Below, in pieces: positions 25,803-33,865 of a stretch of DNA of 64,000 nucleotides. The first letter of the stretch is position 1. Each line of letters starts with the position of its first letter. The translations under genes and the position numbers were made by a program. Below the pieces are notes generated by a model that worked only from the letters and a program-made list of their open reading frames with translations, did no database searches and had not been told where the DNA came from. The stretch is from Pinibacter soli (lineage in GTDB: Bacteria > Bacteroidota > Bacteroidia > Chitinophagales > Chitinophagaceae). The stretch is from NCBI RefSeq assembly GCF_029961145.1, contig NZ_JASBRG010000007.1, positions 786,155 through 850,154 of the forward strand, given 5' to 3'.

Positions 25803-27734
25803 ATGAATTATCAACAATATCTTTTACCGGTTCTCCTGCTTCCGCTGGCATGTTTTTTATTGCTGGGGTTGTTTGGAAAAAAGTATTTAAAAAACGCGTC
25901 TGGAGTTATAGGCACAGCATCGATGCTTGTGGTTACTGTGATTTCTGTGCTGGTTGCAGGTAATTACTTTTTTGCCGACGGAAAAATAGACGGAGTTTAC
26001 CAGCATATCATTGCATACAAATACAGCTGGCTGGCGTTTTCGCCAACAATGTCCATTGATATGGGTGCAATTGTGGACCCTATATCAATGATGATGATAG
26101 TGGTAGTGAGTTTTATTTCGCTGATGGTTCACATATTCAGTCTTGGATACATGAAAGGAGAAGAACGTTTTGCAACATACTACGCTTATCTTTCTTTGTT
26201 CACCTTCTCCATGTTGGGGCTGGTGCTTTCATCCAACATTTTCCAGATATACATTTTCTGGGAATTGGTGGGCGCCTCTTCATTCCTGCTGATCGGTTTC
26301 TATTATAACAAACCTTCGGCGGTGGCTGCTTCAAAGAAAGCCTTTATCGTTACCCGCTTTGCTGACTTCGGGTTTTTAATAGGTATCCTGGTGCTTAGTT
26401 TTTACGGTGGCACACTGGATTTCAATACGCTCATTCAACGGCTCACTGCACCGCAATCGGGCGAGTATATCGCCATTACGACAGCCTCTTTTCTTGGCAT
26501 ATCCATGCTGACCTGGGGCTTAAGTCTTGTGTTTATCGGAGGCGCTGGAAAGTCGGCCATGTTTCCGCTGCACATCTGGCTGCCGGATGCCATGGAAGGA
26601 CCAACACCCGTATCAGCATTAATACACGCTGCAACGATGGTGGTAGCCGGTGTTTATCTCGTAGCGAGATTGTTTCCTGTTTTCGCCATTGATGTATCGG
26701 CGTTGCAAGTTGTTACATGGGTTGGTGCCATATCAGCTTTCATTGCTGCCATTATTGCGTGCACACAAACCGACATCAAAAGGGTACTCGCCTACTCTAC
26801 CATGTCGCAAATCGGTTACATGATGTTTGCGCTGGGTGTATCTCGTTATGGTGGAGAAAGCGGATTAGGTTATACCGCATCGTTGTTTCACCTCTTCACT
26901 CACGCATTCTTCAAATCATTGCTGTTCCTGGGTGCAGGTGTCATCATCCATTTTGTTCATAGCAACGATCTGAAAGACATGGGCGGCTTGCGCAAATTAA
27001 TGCCTGTTACACATATCGCCTTCCTGGTGGCCTGCCTGGCCATTGCAGGTGTGCCGCCATTTGCAGGATTCTTTAGCAAGGAAGAAATTCTCACGGCTTC
27101 ATTCCATTCCAACAAAGTGATTTATGGCATTGCATTGTTTACTGCAGGCCTTACCGCATTCTACATGTTCCGTTTATATTTTTCCATTTTCTGGAGAAAG
27201 GAACCTGGTGTGCATTCAACACATCATGCAGATGGTACCACTTCCATGAAAATTCCATTGATCATCCTGATGATCTGCTCTATCGGCGCAGGCTTTGTCC
27301 CCTTTACAAAAATGGTTACATCAGATGGGGTTGCGCTGGAAACACACATGGATATATTGTTTTCTCTTGTGCCTATTACCATCGTGATGCTCGCCATATT
27401 TTTTGCGGCACGCATGTACAAAAAAGAAAACGGGTCTGCCGATAAAATGGCCGCGACTTTTGGCAACTTTTACAAAGCAGCAACAAAGAAATTTTATGTT
27501 GATGAAATATATCTTTTCGTCACCCGCAAAGTTATTTTCAATCTGATTGGCCGGCCCGCAGCCTGGATAGACAGGAACATCATCGATGCCTTTGTGAACG
27601 GAGTGGCCACTGCTACCGGTTCCATTTCTGTTTTTATAAAAGGATGGCAGTCCGGTAAAGTGCAGACATATGCTTTGTGCTTTTTTTCTGGTATTGCAGG
27701 ATTGGCAATTTTATTTATTTATCTCTGGAAATAG
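25803..27734 (+). CDS. nuoL: NADH-quinone oxidoreductase subunit L (antiporter-like)
   Basis: 643 residues, of the length expected for NuoL, with about 16 helices. Signature regions include FWELVGASSFLLIGFYYNKP, LPDAMEGPTPVSALIHAATM and TDIKRVLAYSTMSQIGYMM. It is the distal proton-pumping subunit with the long lateral helix near the C-terminus. Eight bases separate its stop from the nuoM start. Confidence 0.97.
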   Translation: MNYQQYLLPVLLLPLACFLLLGLFGKKYLKNASGVIGTASMLVVTVISVLVAGNYFFADGKIDGVYQHIIAYKYSWLAFSPTMSIDMGAIVDPISMMMIVVVSFISLMVHIFSLGYMKGEERFATYYAYLSLFTFSMLGLVLSSNIFQIYIFWELVGASSFLLIGFYYNKPSAVAASKKAFIVTRFADFGFLIGILVLSFYGGTLDFNTLIQRLTAPQSGEYIAITTASFLGISMLTWGLSLVFIGGAGKSAMFPLHIWLPDAMEGPTPVSALIHAATMVVAGVYLVARLFPVFAIDVSALQVVTWVGAISAFIAAIIACTQTDIKRVLAYSTMSQIGYMMFALGVSRYGGESGLGYTASLFHLFTHAFFKSLLFLGAGVIIHFVHSNDLKDMGGLRKLMPVTHIAFLVACLAIAGVPPFAGFFSKEEILTASFHSNKVIYGIALFTAGLTAFYMFRLYFSIFWRKEPGVHSTHHADGTTSMKIPLIILMICSIGAGFVPFTKMVTSDGVALETHMDILFSLVPITIVMLAIFFAARMYKKENGSADKMAATFGNFYKAATKKFYVDEIYLFVTRKVIFNLIGRPAAWIDRNIIDAFVNGVATATGSISVFIKGWQSGKVQTYALCFFSGIAGLAILFIYLWK

Positions 27735-27742
27735 TTTGTCGT

Positions 27743-29227
27743 ATGAACTTAACTCTTCTTATTGTAGTACCATTTCTTACAGCAATTGCTATTCTTTTTT
27801 GTAAAGGATTAAAGCAGGTGAGATCAGTATCATTCGCCGGTGCTGTTGCACAACTTGTACTGGTTGGTTTTCTGCTGACGGCATACTGGCAACAGCATGC
27901 TTCAGGCAGTACGCAGTTTTTGTTCGAATCGATTGTTACGTGGTTCAAGCCACTCAATATTAATTATCATGTGGGTGTTGATGGCATATCTGTTGCCATG
28001 ATCATTCTCACTGCCTTGGTGGTTCTTGCGGGCACCCTTGTTTCGTGGACAACGGAACAGTTGAGCAAAGAATTTTTCTTCCTGTTAATGTTGTTAAGCA
28101 CAGGTGCATATGGTTTCTTTATTTCACTCGATCTTTTCACTATGTTCTTCTTCCTGGAAGTGGCAGTTGTTCCCAAGTTCTTACTGATCGGCATTTGGGG
28201 AAGCGGAAAGAAAGAGTACAGCGCCATGAAGCTGGCACTAATGCTTATGGCAGGTTCGGCATTAGTATTTGTGGGGCTTGCAGGCATTTATTTTCATACG
28301 CACACATTTGATGTGGTGCAGATTGCAGGAATGCAAATTCCATTATCCGTTCAGAAAATGTTTTTCCCTTTTGCATTTATCGGCTTCGGCATTTTTACTG
28401 CTTTGTTTCCCTTTCATACATGGGTACCAGATGGTCACTCCTCTGCACCAACAGCAGCATCAATGTTTTTAGCGGGCATATCAATGAAACTCGGTGGTTA
28501 TGGCTGCTTGCGTGTTGCTACGTATTTAATGCCGGATGCCGCACACGCCTATTCATGGATTATTATTTTGCTGGCAACCATCGCTATCATTTATGGGGCG
28601 TTCGCGACCATGATGCAAACGGACCTGAAATACATCAATGCCTATTCTTCAGTTAGCCATTGTGGATTTGTGTTACTTGGTATTGGCATGCTTACGAGAA
28701 CTTCCATTAATGGTGCGGTATTGCAAATGGTATCGCACGGCCTGATGACGGCCCTTTTCTTCGCTGCAATCGGTATGATCTACAGCCGCACACATACGAG
28801 GCAGGTAGCACAATTAGGTGGCCTGCTAAAAGTAACGCCGTTTATCTCTACCGTATTTATAATTGCAGGTTTTTGCTCACTGGGGCTTCCGGGCTTTAGT
28901 GGCTTTGTAGCTGAAATGACGGTGTTTATGGGCTCATGGCAAAACCCTGATGGGTGGTACCGTTTTGCTACTATCCTCGCCTGCGCTTCTATAGTGGTGA
29001 CGGCAGTGTATATATTACGGGCAACAGGCAGATCAATTATGGGACCATTAAACGCATCACACGCTAAATTAACCGACGCAACATGGAATGAAAAACTGGC
29101 TGCCGGTATTTTGATTGCAGGCATCGTAATAATGGGCCTTGCGCCTTTTTTACTTACAAAGTTGATAACGCCTTCAACAGATATTATTATGAATAAGGTA
29201 TTGACAATAATGACAATTCAAAAGTAA
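27743..29227 (+). CDS. nuoM: NADH-quinone oxidoreductase subunit M
   Basis: The start is ATG 27743, eight bases after nuoL; a frame open from 27677 would overlap nuoL. The product has 494 residues with about 14 helices. Signatures are FFFLEVAVVPKFLLIGIWG (membrane glutamate), WVPDGHSSAPTAASMFLAG with ISMKLGGYG (channel lysine), and MQTDLKYINAYSSVSHCGF. The position of Gly-His-Ser in place of the common Ala-His-Thr after WVPD is a small variation. It is a proton-pumping subunit of the membrane arm. Confidence 0.96.
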   Translation: MNLTLLIVVPFLTAIAILFCKGLKQVRSVSFAGAVAQLVLVGFLLTAYWQQHASGSTQFLFESIVTWFKPLNINYHVGVDGISVAMIILTALVVLAGTLVSWTTEQLSKEFFFLLMLLSTGAYGFFISLDLFTMFFFLEVAVVPKFLLIGIWGSGKKEYSAMKLALMLMAGSALVFVGLAGIYFHTHTFDVVQIAGMQIPLSVQKMFFPFAFIGFGIFTALFPFHTWVPDGHSSAPTAASMFLAGISMKLGGYGCLRVATYLMPDAAHAYSWIIILLATIAIIYGAFATMMQTDLKYINAYSSVSHCGFVLLGIGMLTRTSINGAVLQMVSHGLMTALFFAAIGMIYSRTHTRQVAQLGGLLKVTPFISTVFIIAGFCSLGLPGFSGFVAEMTVFMGSWQNPDGWYRFATILACASIVVTAVYILRATGRSIMGPLNASHAKLTDATWNEKLAAGILIAGIVIMGLAPFLLTKLITPSTDIIMNKVLTIMTIQK

Positions 29228-29345
29228 AAAGTAAGAAATCAAAGTACTATGAAGTTTGAGGCGCTAATATTTAAAAAAGAATAAGCCTACCAGCCTTAAA
29301 CATTTTTGACTTTTGATTTTTGATTTTACACTTTTAACTAAACAA
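29221..29345. repeat. imperfect inverted repeat between nuoM and nuoN
   Basis: The left side AAAAGTAAAAAGTAAGAAA with ATCAAAG faces GACTTTTGATTTTTGATTTT with ACACTTTT on the right. The two sides are complementary with mismatches and fill most of the 133-base gap. Confidence 0.45.
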
Positions 29346-29360
29346 TGTAAACGAGTAACA

Positions 29361-30770
29361 ATGTGGACTGATTTTTTAATACTCATGAAACAAGAAATGG
29401 CCGTGGTCGCCATGGTTTTCATACTACTGTTTATGAAACTGGGAAAAGACAGAAGCAACGAAAGTTATATGAACGTGATCAATGTATTGCTTTTGCTTAA
29501 TCTTATCCTGGGTTTCGTATGCAATCGTGAAGGCATATTGTTTAATGAAATGTTCCGTACCAATAAGTTGATAGTACTTGAAAAAAATATTCTCAACCTT
29601 GCGATGCTCATCATTTCGCTGCAATCGTGGTCATGGCTAAAGACGCATAAACATGTGCCGGAATTTTATATACTACTGTTGTCCTCACTGCTGGGCATGT
29701 TCTTTATGATCTCTTCGGGCAATCTTCTCATGTTTTACCTCGGCCTTGAGATGTCGACCATTCCTGTGGCAGCAGCAGTAAATTTCGACCTGGCAAAGAG
29801 ACGTTCATCCGAAGGCGCCATGAAGTTAATTTTTTCATCCGCATTTTCATCCGCCTGCTTGTTATTTGGTATTTCCATGTTGTATGGTACTACCGGTACA
29901 CTGGTATTTACTGAACTGCCACAGCATATAAGCAATAATCCATTGCAGCTGTTTGCCTTTATATTAATCATTGCAGGATTTGCTTTTAAAATTTCAGTAG
30001 CTCCTTTTCACCTGTGGACGGCGGATGTATATGAAGGCGCTCCGGTATCAGTAACTTCATTTTTATCTGTCATATCAAAAGGTGCAGTACTCTTTGTATT
30101 CGTATCAGTGCTATACACAGTATTCAGCCCATTGGCGAAAGTATGGTACAACATGATTTTCATCTTGTCGTTACTCACTATAGCTATAGGCAACTTGTTT
30201 GCCATCCGGCAGGAAAACTTCAAGCGCTTTCTTGCCTTTTCTTCCATTGCTCAGGTAGGCTTTATACTGGTGGGTGTATCAGGAGGAACGGATATTTCAA
30301 CCACCTCTGTTATCTACTTTGTATTGATCTATGTTTTCTCGAACCTTGCTGCATTTGGCGTAGTATCAGTGGTAACGTCTGCGACGGGAAAAGAAAATAT
30401 CAGCGACTACAAGGGACTCTACAAAACCAATCCTGCGTTATCATGGGTGTTGGCAATAGCCATGTTTTCACTGGCCGGTGTGCCGCCAACAGCAGGATTT
30501 TTCGGTAAGTTCTTTTTACTGATAGCAGGTGCAGGCAAAGGAAATTATATCTTGATAAGCATCGCTGCTTTAAACATTATTATCTCGCTTTATTATTATT
30601 TGCGGGTAGTAAAAGCAATTTTCATGGATGCAAATTCAACACCACTTCCTTCCGTGCGCATACCGCTTATGTCAAAGCTGGCATTTGCCGTATGTATTGC
30701 CGGAGTTATATCAATAGGTGTTGCAAGCCCTGTATATGATTATATCTATTCGCTGATAGTACTAAACTAG
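29361..30770 (+). CDS. nuoN: NADH-quinone oxidoreductase subunit N
   Basis: The start is ATG 29361 (MWTDFLILMKQEMAVVAM), since the frame open from 29313 runs through the simple-sequence repeat. The product has 469 residues with about 14 helices. Signatures are YLGLEMSTIPVAAAV (membrane glutamate), PFHLWTADVYEGAPVSVTSF, ISKGAVL and FAFKISV-type lysines. It is the third antiporter-like subunit and the last nuo gene here. Confidence 0.96.
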   Translation: MWTDFLILMKQEMAVVAMVFILLFMKLGKDRSNESYMNVINVLLLLNLILGFVCNREGILFNEMFRTNKLIVLEKNILNLAMLIISLQSWSWLKTHKHVPEFYILLLSSLLGMFFMISSGNLLMFYLGLEMSTIPVAAAVNFDLAKRRSSEGAMKLIFSSAFSSACLLFGISMLYGTTGTLVFTELPQHISNNPLQLFAFILIIAGFAFKISVAPFHLWTADVYEGAPVSVTSFLSVISKGAVLFVFVSVLYTVFSPLAKVWYNMIFILSLLTIAIGNLFAIRQENFKRFLAFSSIAQVGFILVGVSGGTDISTTSVIYFVLIYVFSNLAAFGVVSVVTSATGKENISDYKGLYKTNPALSWVLAIAMFSLAGVPPTAGFFGKFFLLIAGAGKGNYILISIAALNIIISLYYYLRVVKAIFMDANSTPLPSVRIPLMSKLAFAVCIAGVISIGVASPVYDYIYSLIVLN

Positions 30771-30792
30771 TGTTAAGCAAAAAAATAAAACG
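30768..30792 (+). repeat. 25-bp element starting at the nuoN stop codon (copy 2)
   Basis: It begins TAGTGTTAAGCAAAAAAA and ends AACG. It differs from the copy at 17167-17191 at only a few bases, and both begin with a stop codon. It is followed by GTTGTGAGGTGG and the CCTAATT repeats. Confidence 0.5.
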
Positions 30793-30808
30793 TTGTGAGG
30801 TGGCTTTC

Positions 30809-30842
30809 CTAATTTCTATTTCCTAATTCCTAATTCCTAATT
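30809..30842. repeat. CCTAATT tandem repeat upstream of the 121-aa gene
   Basis: The heptamer CCTAATT occurs at 30809-30815 and three times in tandem at 30822-30842, ending ten bases before the ATG at 30852. It resembles the simple-word repeats in the other gaps of this island and is far too short and uniform for a CRISPR array. Confidence 0.55.
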
Positions 30843-30851
30843 AATCTTTCC

Positions 30852-31217
30852 ATGGCTATTAATAAAAATCACGAGTTTGATGATCTGCAGGGAGTAAAAT
30901 GTGCGATTGTAGAAAAAAACGTTTTACAGGAACGTGCTGATTTCCTGAAAACACTTCTTGAAACCAATGGATATACAGTGATAGTAGCTCCTGCGCCACC
31001 GCCAAAAGCCGCGCCTACTGCCGCTGAAGAAGGATCGCCTGCAACGCCGGTCAGTTTTATTGTTGGCGTTACCGATGTTACTTTTAGCGCTGTATTGGCT
31101 GTTTTTGGACGACAGCTGCGTACAAAAGATGGCCACGTTGTATCACTGGCATACTGGCAGCAAAAAGAAGCCGTATCAAACGACGAAGTGCCTTATTACG
31201 AGAAGAGTAGCACCTGA
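30852..31217 (+). CDS. unrecognised small protein downstream of nuoN
   Basis: 121 residues, soluble, without leader or membrane helix. It has two parts: an N-terminal part (FDDLQGVKCAIVEKNVLQER, then FLKTLLETNGYTVIV) and a C-terminal part (SFIVGVTDVTFSAVLAVFGR, then HVVSLAYWQQK) joined by a Pro/Ala-rich linker (APAPPPKAAPTAAEEG). The fold could be alpha/beta with a flexible hinge. It lies 81 bases after nuoN in the same direction and precedes a hairpin, so it may be the last gene of the complex I transcript. No function can be assigned. Confidence 0.7.
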   Translation: MAINKNHEFDDLQGVKCAIVEKNVLQERADFLKTLLETNGYTVIVAPAPPPKAAPTAAEEGSPATPVSFIVGVTDVTFSAVLAVFGRQLRTKDGHVVSLAYWQQKEAVSNDEVPYYEKSST

Positions 31218-31257
31218 CAACCTAAGCATGTAGAACTTTTAACTACGAACAAAAAAA

Positions 31258-31278
31258 GAGGAGGCCGGAAGCCTCCAT
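31258..31278. terminator. hairpin after the complex I island (weak terminator)
   Basis: GGAGGC (31260-31265), a 5-base loop and GCCTCC (31271-31276), with an A-run on the left (31251-31257) and no matching T-run on the right. It lies 42 bases past the 121-aa gene. Its A-run would make it a better terminator for minus-strand transcription. Confidence 0.45.
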
Positions 31279-31415
31279 CTTCATGTTGCACATGCGACAA
31301 AAAAAACAATTTAGGTCAGCGAGTGTTCTATCGATCTACCCTCGTTACCGGTATTAAACTTTATCCTCAAAACAATCACGGGCAAAAATTGTTATAATAA
31401 AGACATTTTACTTCG

Positions 31416-31439
31416 AGATAGTCGCACCTAAGACTATCT
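31416..31439. promoter_or_regulatory. 8-bp inverted repeat, possible operator upstream of the VIT1-like gene
   Basis: AGATAGTC (31416-31423) and GACTATCT (31432-31439) are perfect inverse copies with an 8-base spacer, 45 bases before the start at 31484. The geometry fits a dimeric repressor site, but no family can be named. No other copy was noticed in the window. Confidence 0.35.
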
Positions 31440-31483
31440 GATTTTGCGGAATAAACGGAGTTTATAATAAAACAACCCCGCCC

Positions 31484-32197
31484 ATGGCCGATACAAACCT
31501 ATATAATTCTTCAAGAACCAGTCTCAAAGACGAGCACCCACCACGTGCATTGCAGAAAGGAAGAAGGTTGTTAAACCCTGTTGACAGAATTTCTGAAATT
31601 GTTTTTGGATTGATCATGGCGCTTAGTTTTACCTGCACCATTAGTGTTGTTGAATCAGGCAAAGCCGATGTAAAAGACGTTCTTATCGGTGCTATCGGAT
31701 GTAATCTTGCGTGGGGATTGGTAGATGCCATTATGTTTGTTTTAACCGGCCTTGCGGAGCAAGGTCGCGGCAGGATGATTCTTCGCTATATACGCTCAAC
31801 CAGTACGCCGGAAAAAGCAAGAGAAGCAATTTCAGATGCGTTACCACCTGTTGTTTCTGCTGCAATGAAAAATGAGGACTTTGAAACTGTCCGTAAACGG
31901 TTATTAGATCTTCCGGAATCAAGTTTGCGTGTGCGGATAAAAACAACAGATATAAAAATGGCGCTCGGCGTTTTCCTGCTGGTATTTCTCTCTACTTTTC
32001 CTGTGGCAATTCCATTTAAATTCATTGACGATATCAAGCTGGCAATGCGTGTTTCCAATGGAATAGCAATAGTGCTGATGTTCGTCGGAGGATGGATGCT
32101 TGCAGGTTATAGCGGTTACAACAAATGGCGCATGGGACTTTTCATGGTTCTGCTTGGAATATTACTTGTTGCTATTACCATTTTTCTCGGAGGCTGA
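31484..32197 (+). CDS. VIT1/CCC1-like membrane transporter
   Basis: 237 residues. Two helices near the N-terminus (RISEIVFGLIMALSFTCTIS and IGAIGCNLAWGLVDAIMFVL) are followed by a charged cytoplasmic segment (about 95-165) and three C-terminal helices. VIT1/CCC1 proteins move Fe2+ or Mn2+ and have this split layout; the order DRISEIVFGLIMAL with GCNLAWGLVDA is similar. The metal-binding Glu-rich loop is modest here (MKNEDFETVRKR), so the substrate is uncertain. It is followed two bases later by an outer-membrane protein, so they form one unit. Confidence 0.6.
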   Translation: MADTNLYNSSRTSLKDEHPPRALQKGRRLLNPVDRISEIVFGLIMALSFTCTISVVESGKADVKDVLIGAIGCNLAWGLVDAIMFVLTGLAEQGRGRMILRYIRSTSTPEKAREAISDALPPVVSAAMKNEDFETVRKRLLDLPESSLRVRIKTTDIKMALGVFLLVFLSTFPVAIPFKFIDDIKLAMRVSNGIAIVLMFVGGWMLAGYSGYNKWRMGLFMVLLGILLVAITIFLGG

Positions 32198-32199
32198 TT

Positions 32200-32826
32200 A
32201 TGCATAAAATATTCATACTTTTTATTTTCTATTTTCTGCGAAACATTGCGACTGCTCAAGATAAACCTGTCGATTCAACGCAGGCCAAATGGACCTTTTC
32301 GGCCTCAGGTTATTACTATTTTATTCCCGAAGAAAAAAACACGGGCACGCTTATCGGATATGCGGATCATAAATCTTTACATTTAGAAGCAAGATATAAT
32401 TATGAAGATTTGAAAACTGTTTCTGCATTTGCCGGATGGCGTTTTGAAACCGGGGAAAAATTTCAGTTTGCTGCCACCCCTATGGTGGGCTTAGCAGCCG
32501 GAAATTCGAACGGTCTTATACCGGCATTGGAACTGGAAGCTTCTTATAAAATTTTTGATCTGTACTCCGAAAGCGAATACCTGATAGACTTTGCAGACAA
32601 AGGCAATAATTTCTTTTACGTATGGTCAGAACTGGCAGTGACTCCAATCAACAGTCTTCGAACGGGCATTTCAATACAGCGAACACGTTTATACCAAACG
32701 AGTCTCGACACACAGCGCGGTATTTTTGCTGAATATTCATTCTGGAAACTTACCGCAGGTGTATATTATTTCAACCCCTTCTCCATCGACAATTTTGTTA
32801 TTGCATCATTAAGTATCTATTTTTGA
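32200..32826 (+). CDS. predicted small outer-membrane beta-barrel protein
   Basis: The start is ATG 32200, two bases after the transporter stop and giving a signal peptide (MHKIFILFIFYFLRNIATAQ). The 208-residue precursor is rich in alternating aromatic strands (WTFSASGYYYFIP, HLEARYNYEDL, FAEYSFWKLTAGVYYF) and ends in Phe, the usual C-terminal signature of outer-membrane barrels. No family was recognised. Its coupling to a VIT1-like transporter suggests a role connected with the same solute, but this is inference. Confidence 0.7.
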   Translation: MHKIFILFIFYFLRNIATAQDKPVDSTQAKWTFSASGYYYFIPEEKNTGTLIGYADHKSLHLEARYNYEDLKTVSAFAGWRFETGEKFQFAATPMVGLAAGNSNGLIPALELEASYKIFDLYSESEYLIDFADKGNNFFYVWSELAVTPINSLRTGISIQRTRLYQTSLDTQRGIFAEYSFWKLTAGVYYFNPFSIDNFVIASLSIYF

Positions 32827-33034
32827 ATGCTATAAACTGAGACAATTTGAGTTGTCAATTGTTATTGTTTATGATACTCACGTAAATCGCTATTCGAATT
32901 TAAAACGCTATATCTTTTTTAATTATGTTCTTTGTATAAAACGCGATCCGTTATTTTGATTATGTCCACAGCAATTTGCGTAATTTGTAGTCCATTGCCA
33001 CGATAGAATAAAAACATGCGCAAAAAGGTCTGCT

Positions 33035-33631
33035 ATGAACATCCTTATTTATTTTTTTGTCTTTCTCTCCTCTCTTGTCGTGGATCTTGTGCCTTTTATC
33101 GGCCCTCCGGCATGGATCGTGATGGTTTTTTTCCAGGTAAAATTTGACCTGAATATTTGGTTTGTGCTCATTACAGGCGTTGCGGGATCTGCAATGGGAA
33201 GATACTTGTATAGTGGCTATATATATTTGCTATCCAAACGTTTTCTCAAACCTGAAAAAAAGGATGATCTGCAATTTATTGGAGGGAAGCTAGCAGATAA
33301 TAACTGGAAGGTTCAACTCTTTGTGTTGCTTTATACACTCATGCCCCTCCCATCCACTCCTTTGTTTACAGTGGCGGGGAGTTCCGGGGTAAAAACTTCA
33401 TATTTGATCCCGGCTTTTATTGTTGGCAAATTTATTAGCGATGCCGTTATGGTCTTCACCGGTGATTATGTAGCAAACAATTTTAATGATATTATTCATG
33501 GTATTCTAACCTGGAAGGTTTTCCTGGGAACGTCTATTGGTATACTTTTGATATGCCTTTTTTTATTTACAGACTGGAAAAAATTATTACAGGAGAAAAA
33601 ATTCAGAATCAATTTTAACATCTGGAAATAA
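33035..33631 (+). CDS. VTT/DedA-like membrane protein
   Basis: 198 residues with about five helices. The central LYTLMPLPSTPLFTVAGSSG followed by VKTSYLIPAFIVGKFISD resembles the conserved P-x-P-x-T-P loop and GR/GK helix of VTT-domain (DedA, SNARE-associated) proteins, which are lipid scramblase or flippase-type factors. The match is by pattern only. It is a single gene with 208 bases before it and a hairpin after it. Confidence 0.5.
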   Translation: MNILIYFFVFLSSLVVDLVPFIGPPAWIVMVFFQVKFDLNIWFVLITGVAGSAMGRYLYSGYIYLLSKRFLKPEKKDDLQFIGGKLADNNWKVQLFVLLYTLMPLPSTPLFTVAGSSGVKTSYLIPAFIVGKFISDAVMVFTGDYVANNFNDIIHGILTWKVFLGTSIGILLICLFLFTDWKKLLQEKKFRINFNIWK

Positions 33632-33656
33632 CTGGTGAAACACACATCAACCTGAT

Positions 33657-33695
33657 GATTATCGGGCTATCTGGGATGGCCAGATGAGCATAATC
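33657..33695. other. extended hairpin after the VTT-like gene
   Basis: GATTAT (33657-33662) and ATCTGG (33669-33674) pair with CCAGAT (33680-33685) and ATAATC (33690-33695), giving a two-part stem with a small internal loop. There is no T-tract, so it may be a weak terminator or a 3' end stabiliser. Confidence 0.35.
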
Positions 33696-33865
33696 AAATA
33701 CAGCAATGATCGCCATCATTTTATAAAACAACATCGTTTAGTAGATTAGTAGACGAATTTCAACTTCTTTCTCTTCTCCTCCCAGTATCCTGCCGCAAAA
33801 AAGCAAAAGATATCAGTACCTTATTTAAAGCGCATTTTATTCTTACATCTTTAAATGCAAGGGTT

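Noticed and set aside
30809-30842. CCTAATT repeats as a CRISPR array
   Set aside because: The unit is seven bases with no spacers and there are no cas genes nearby.
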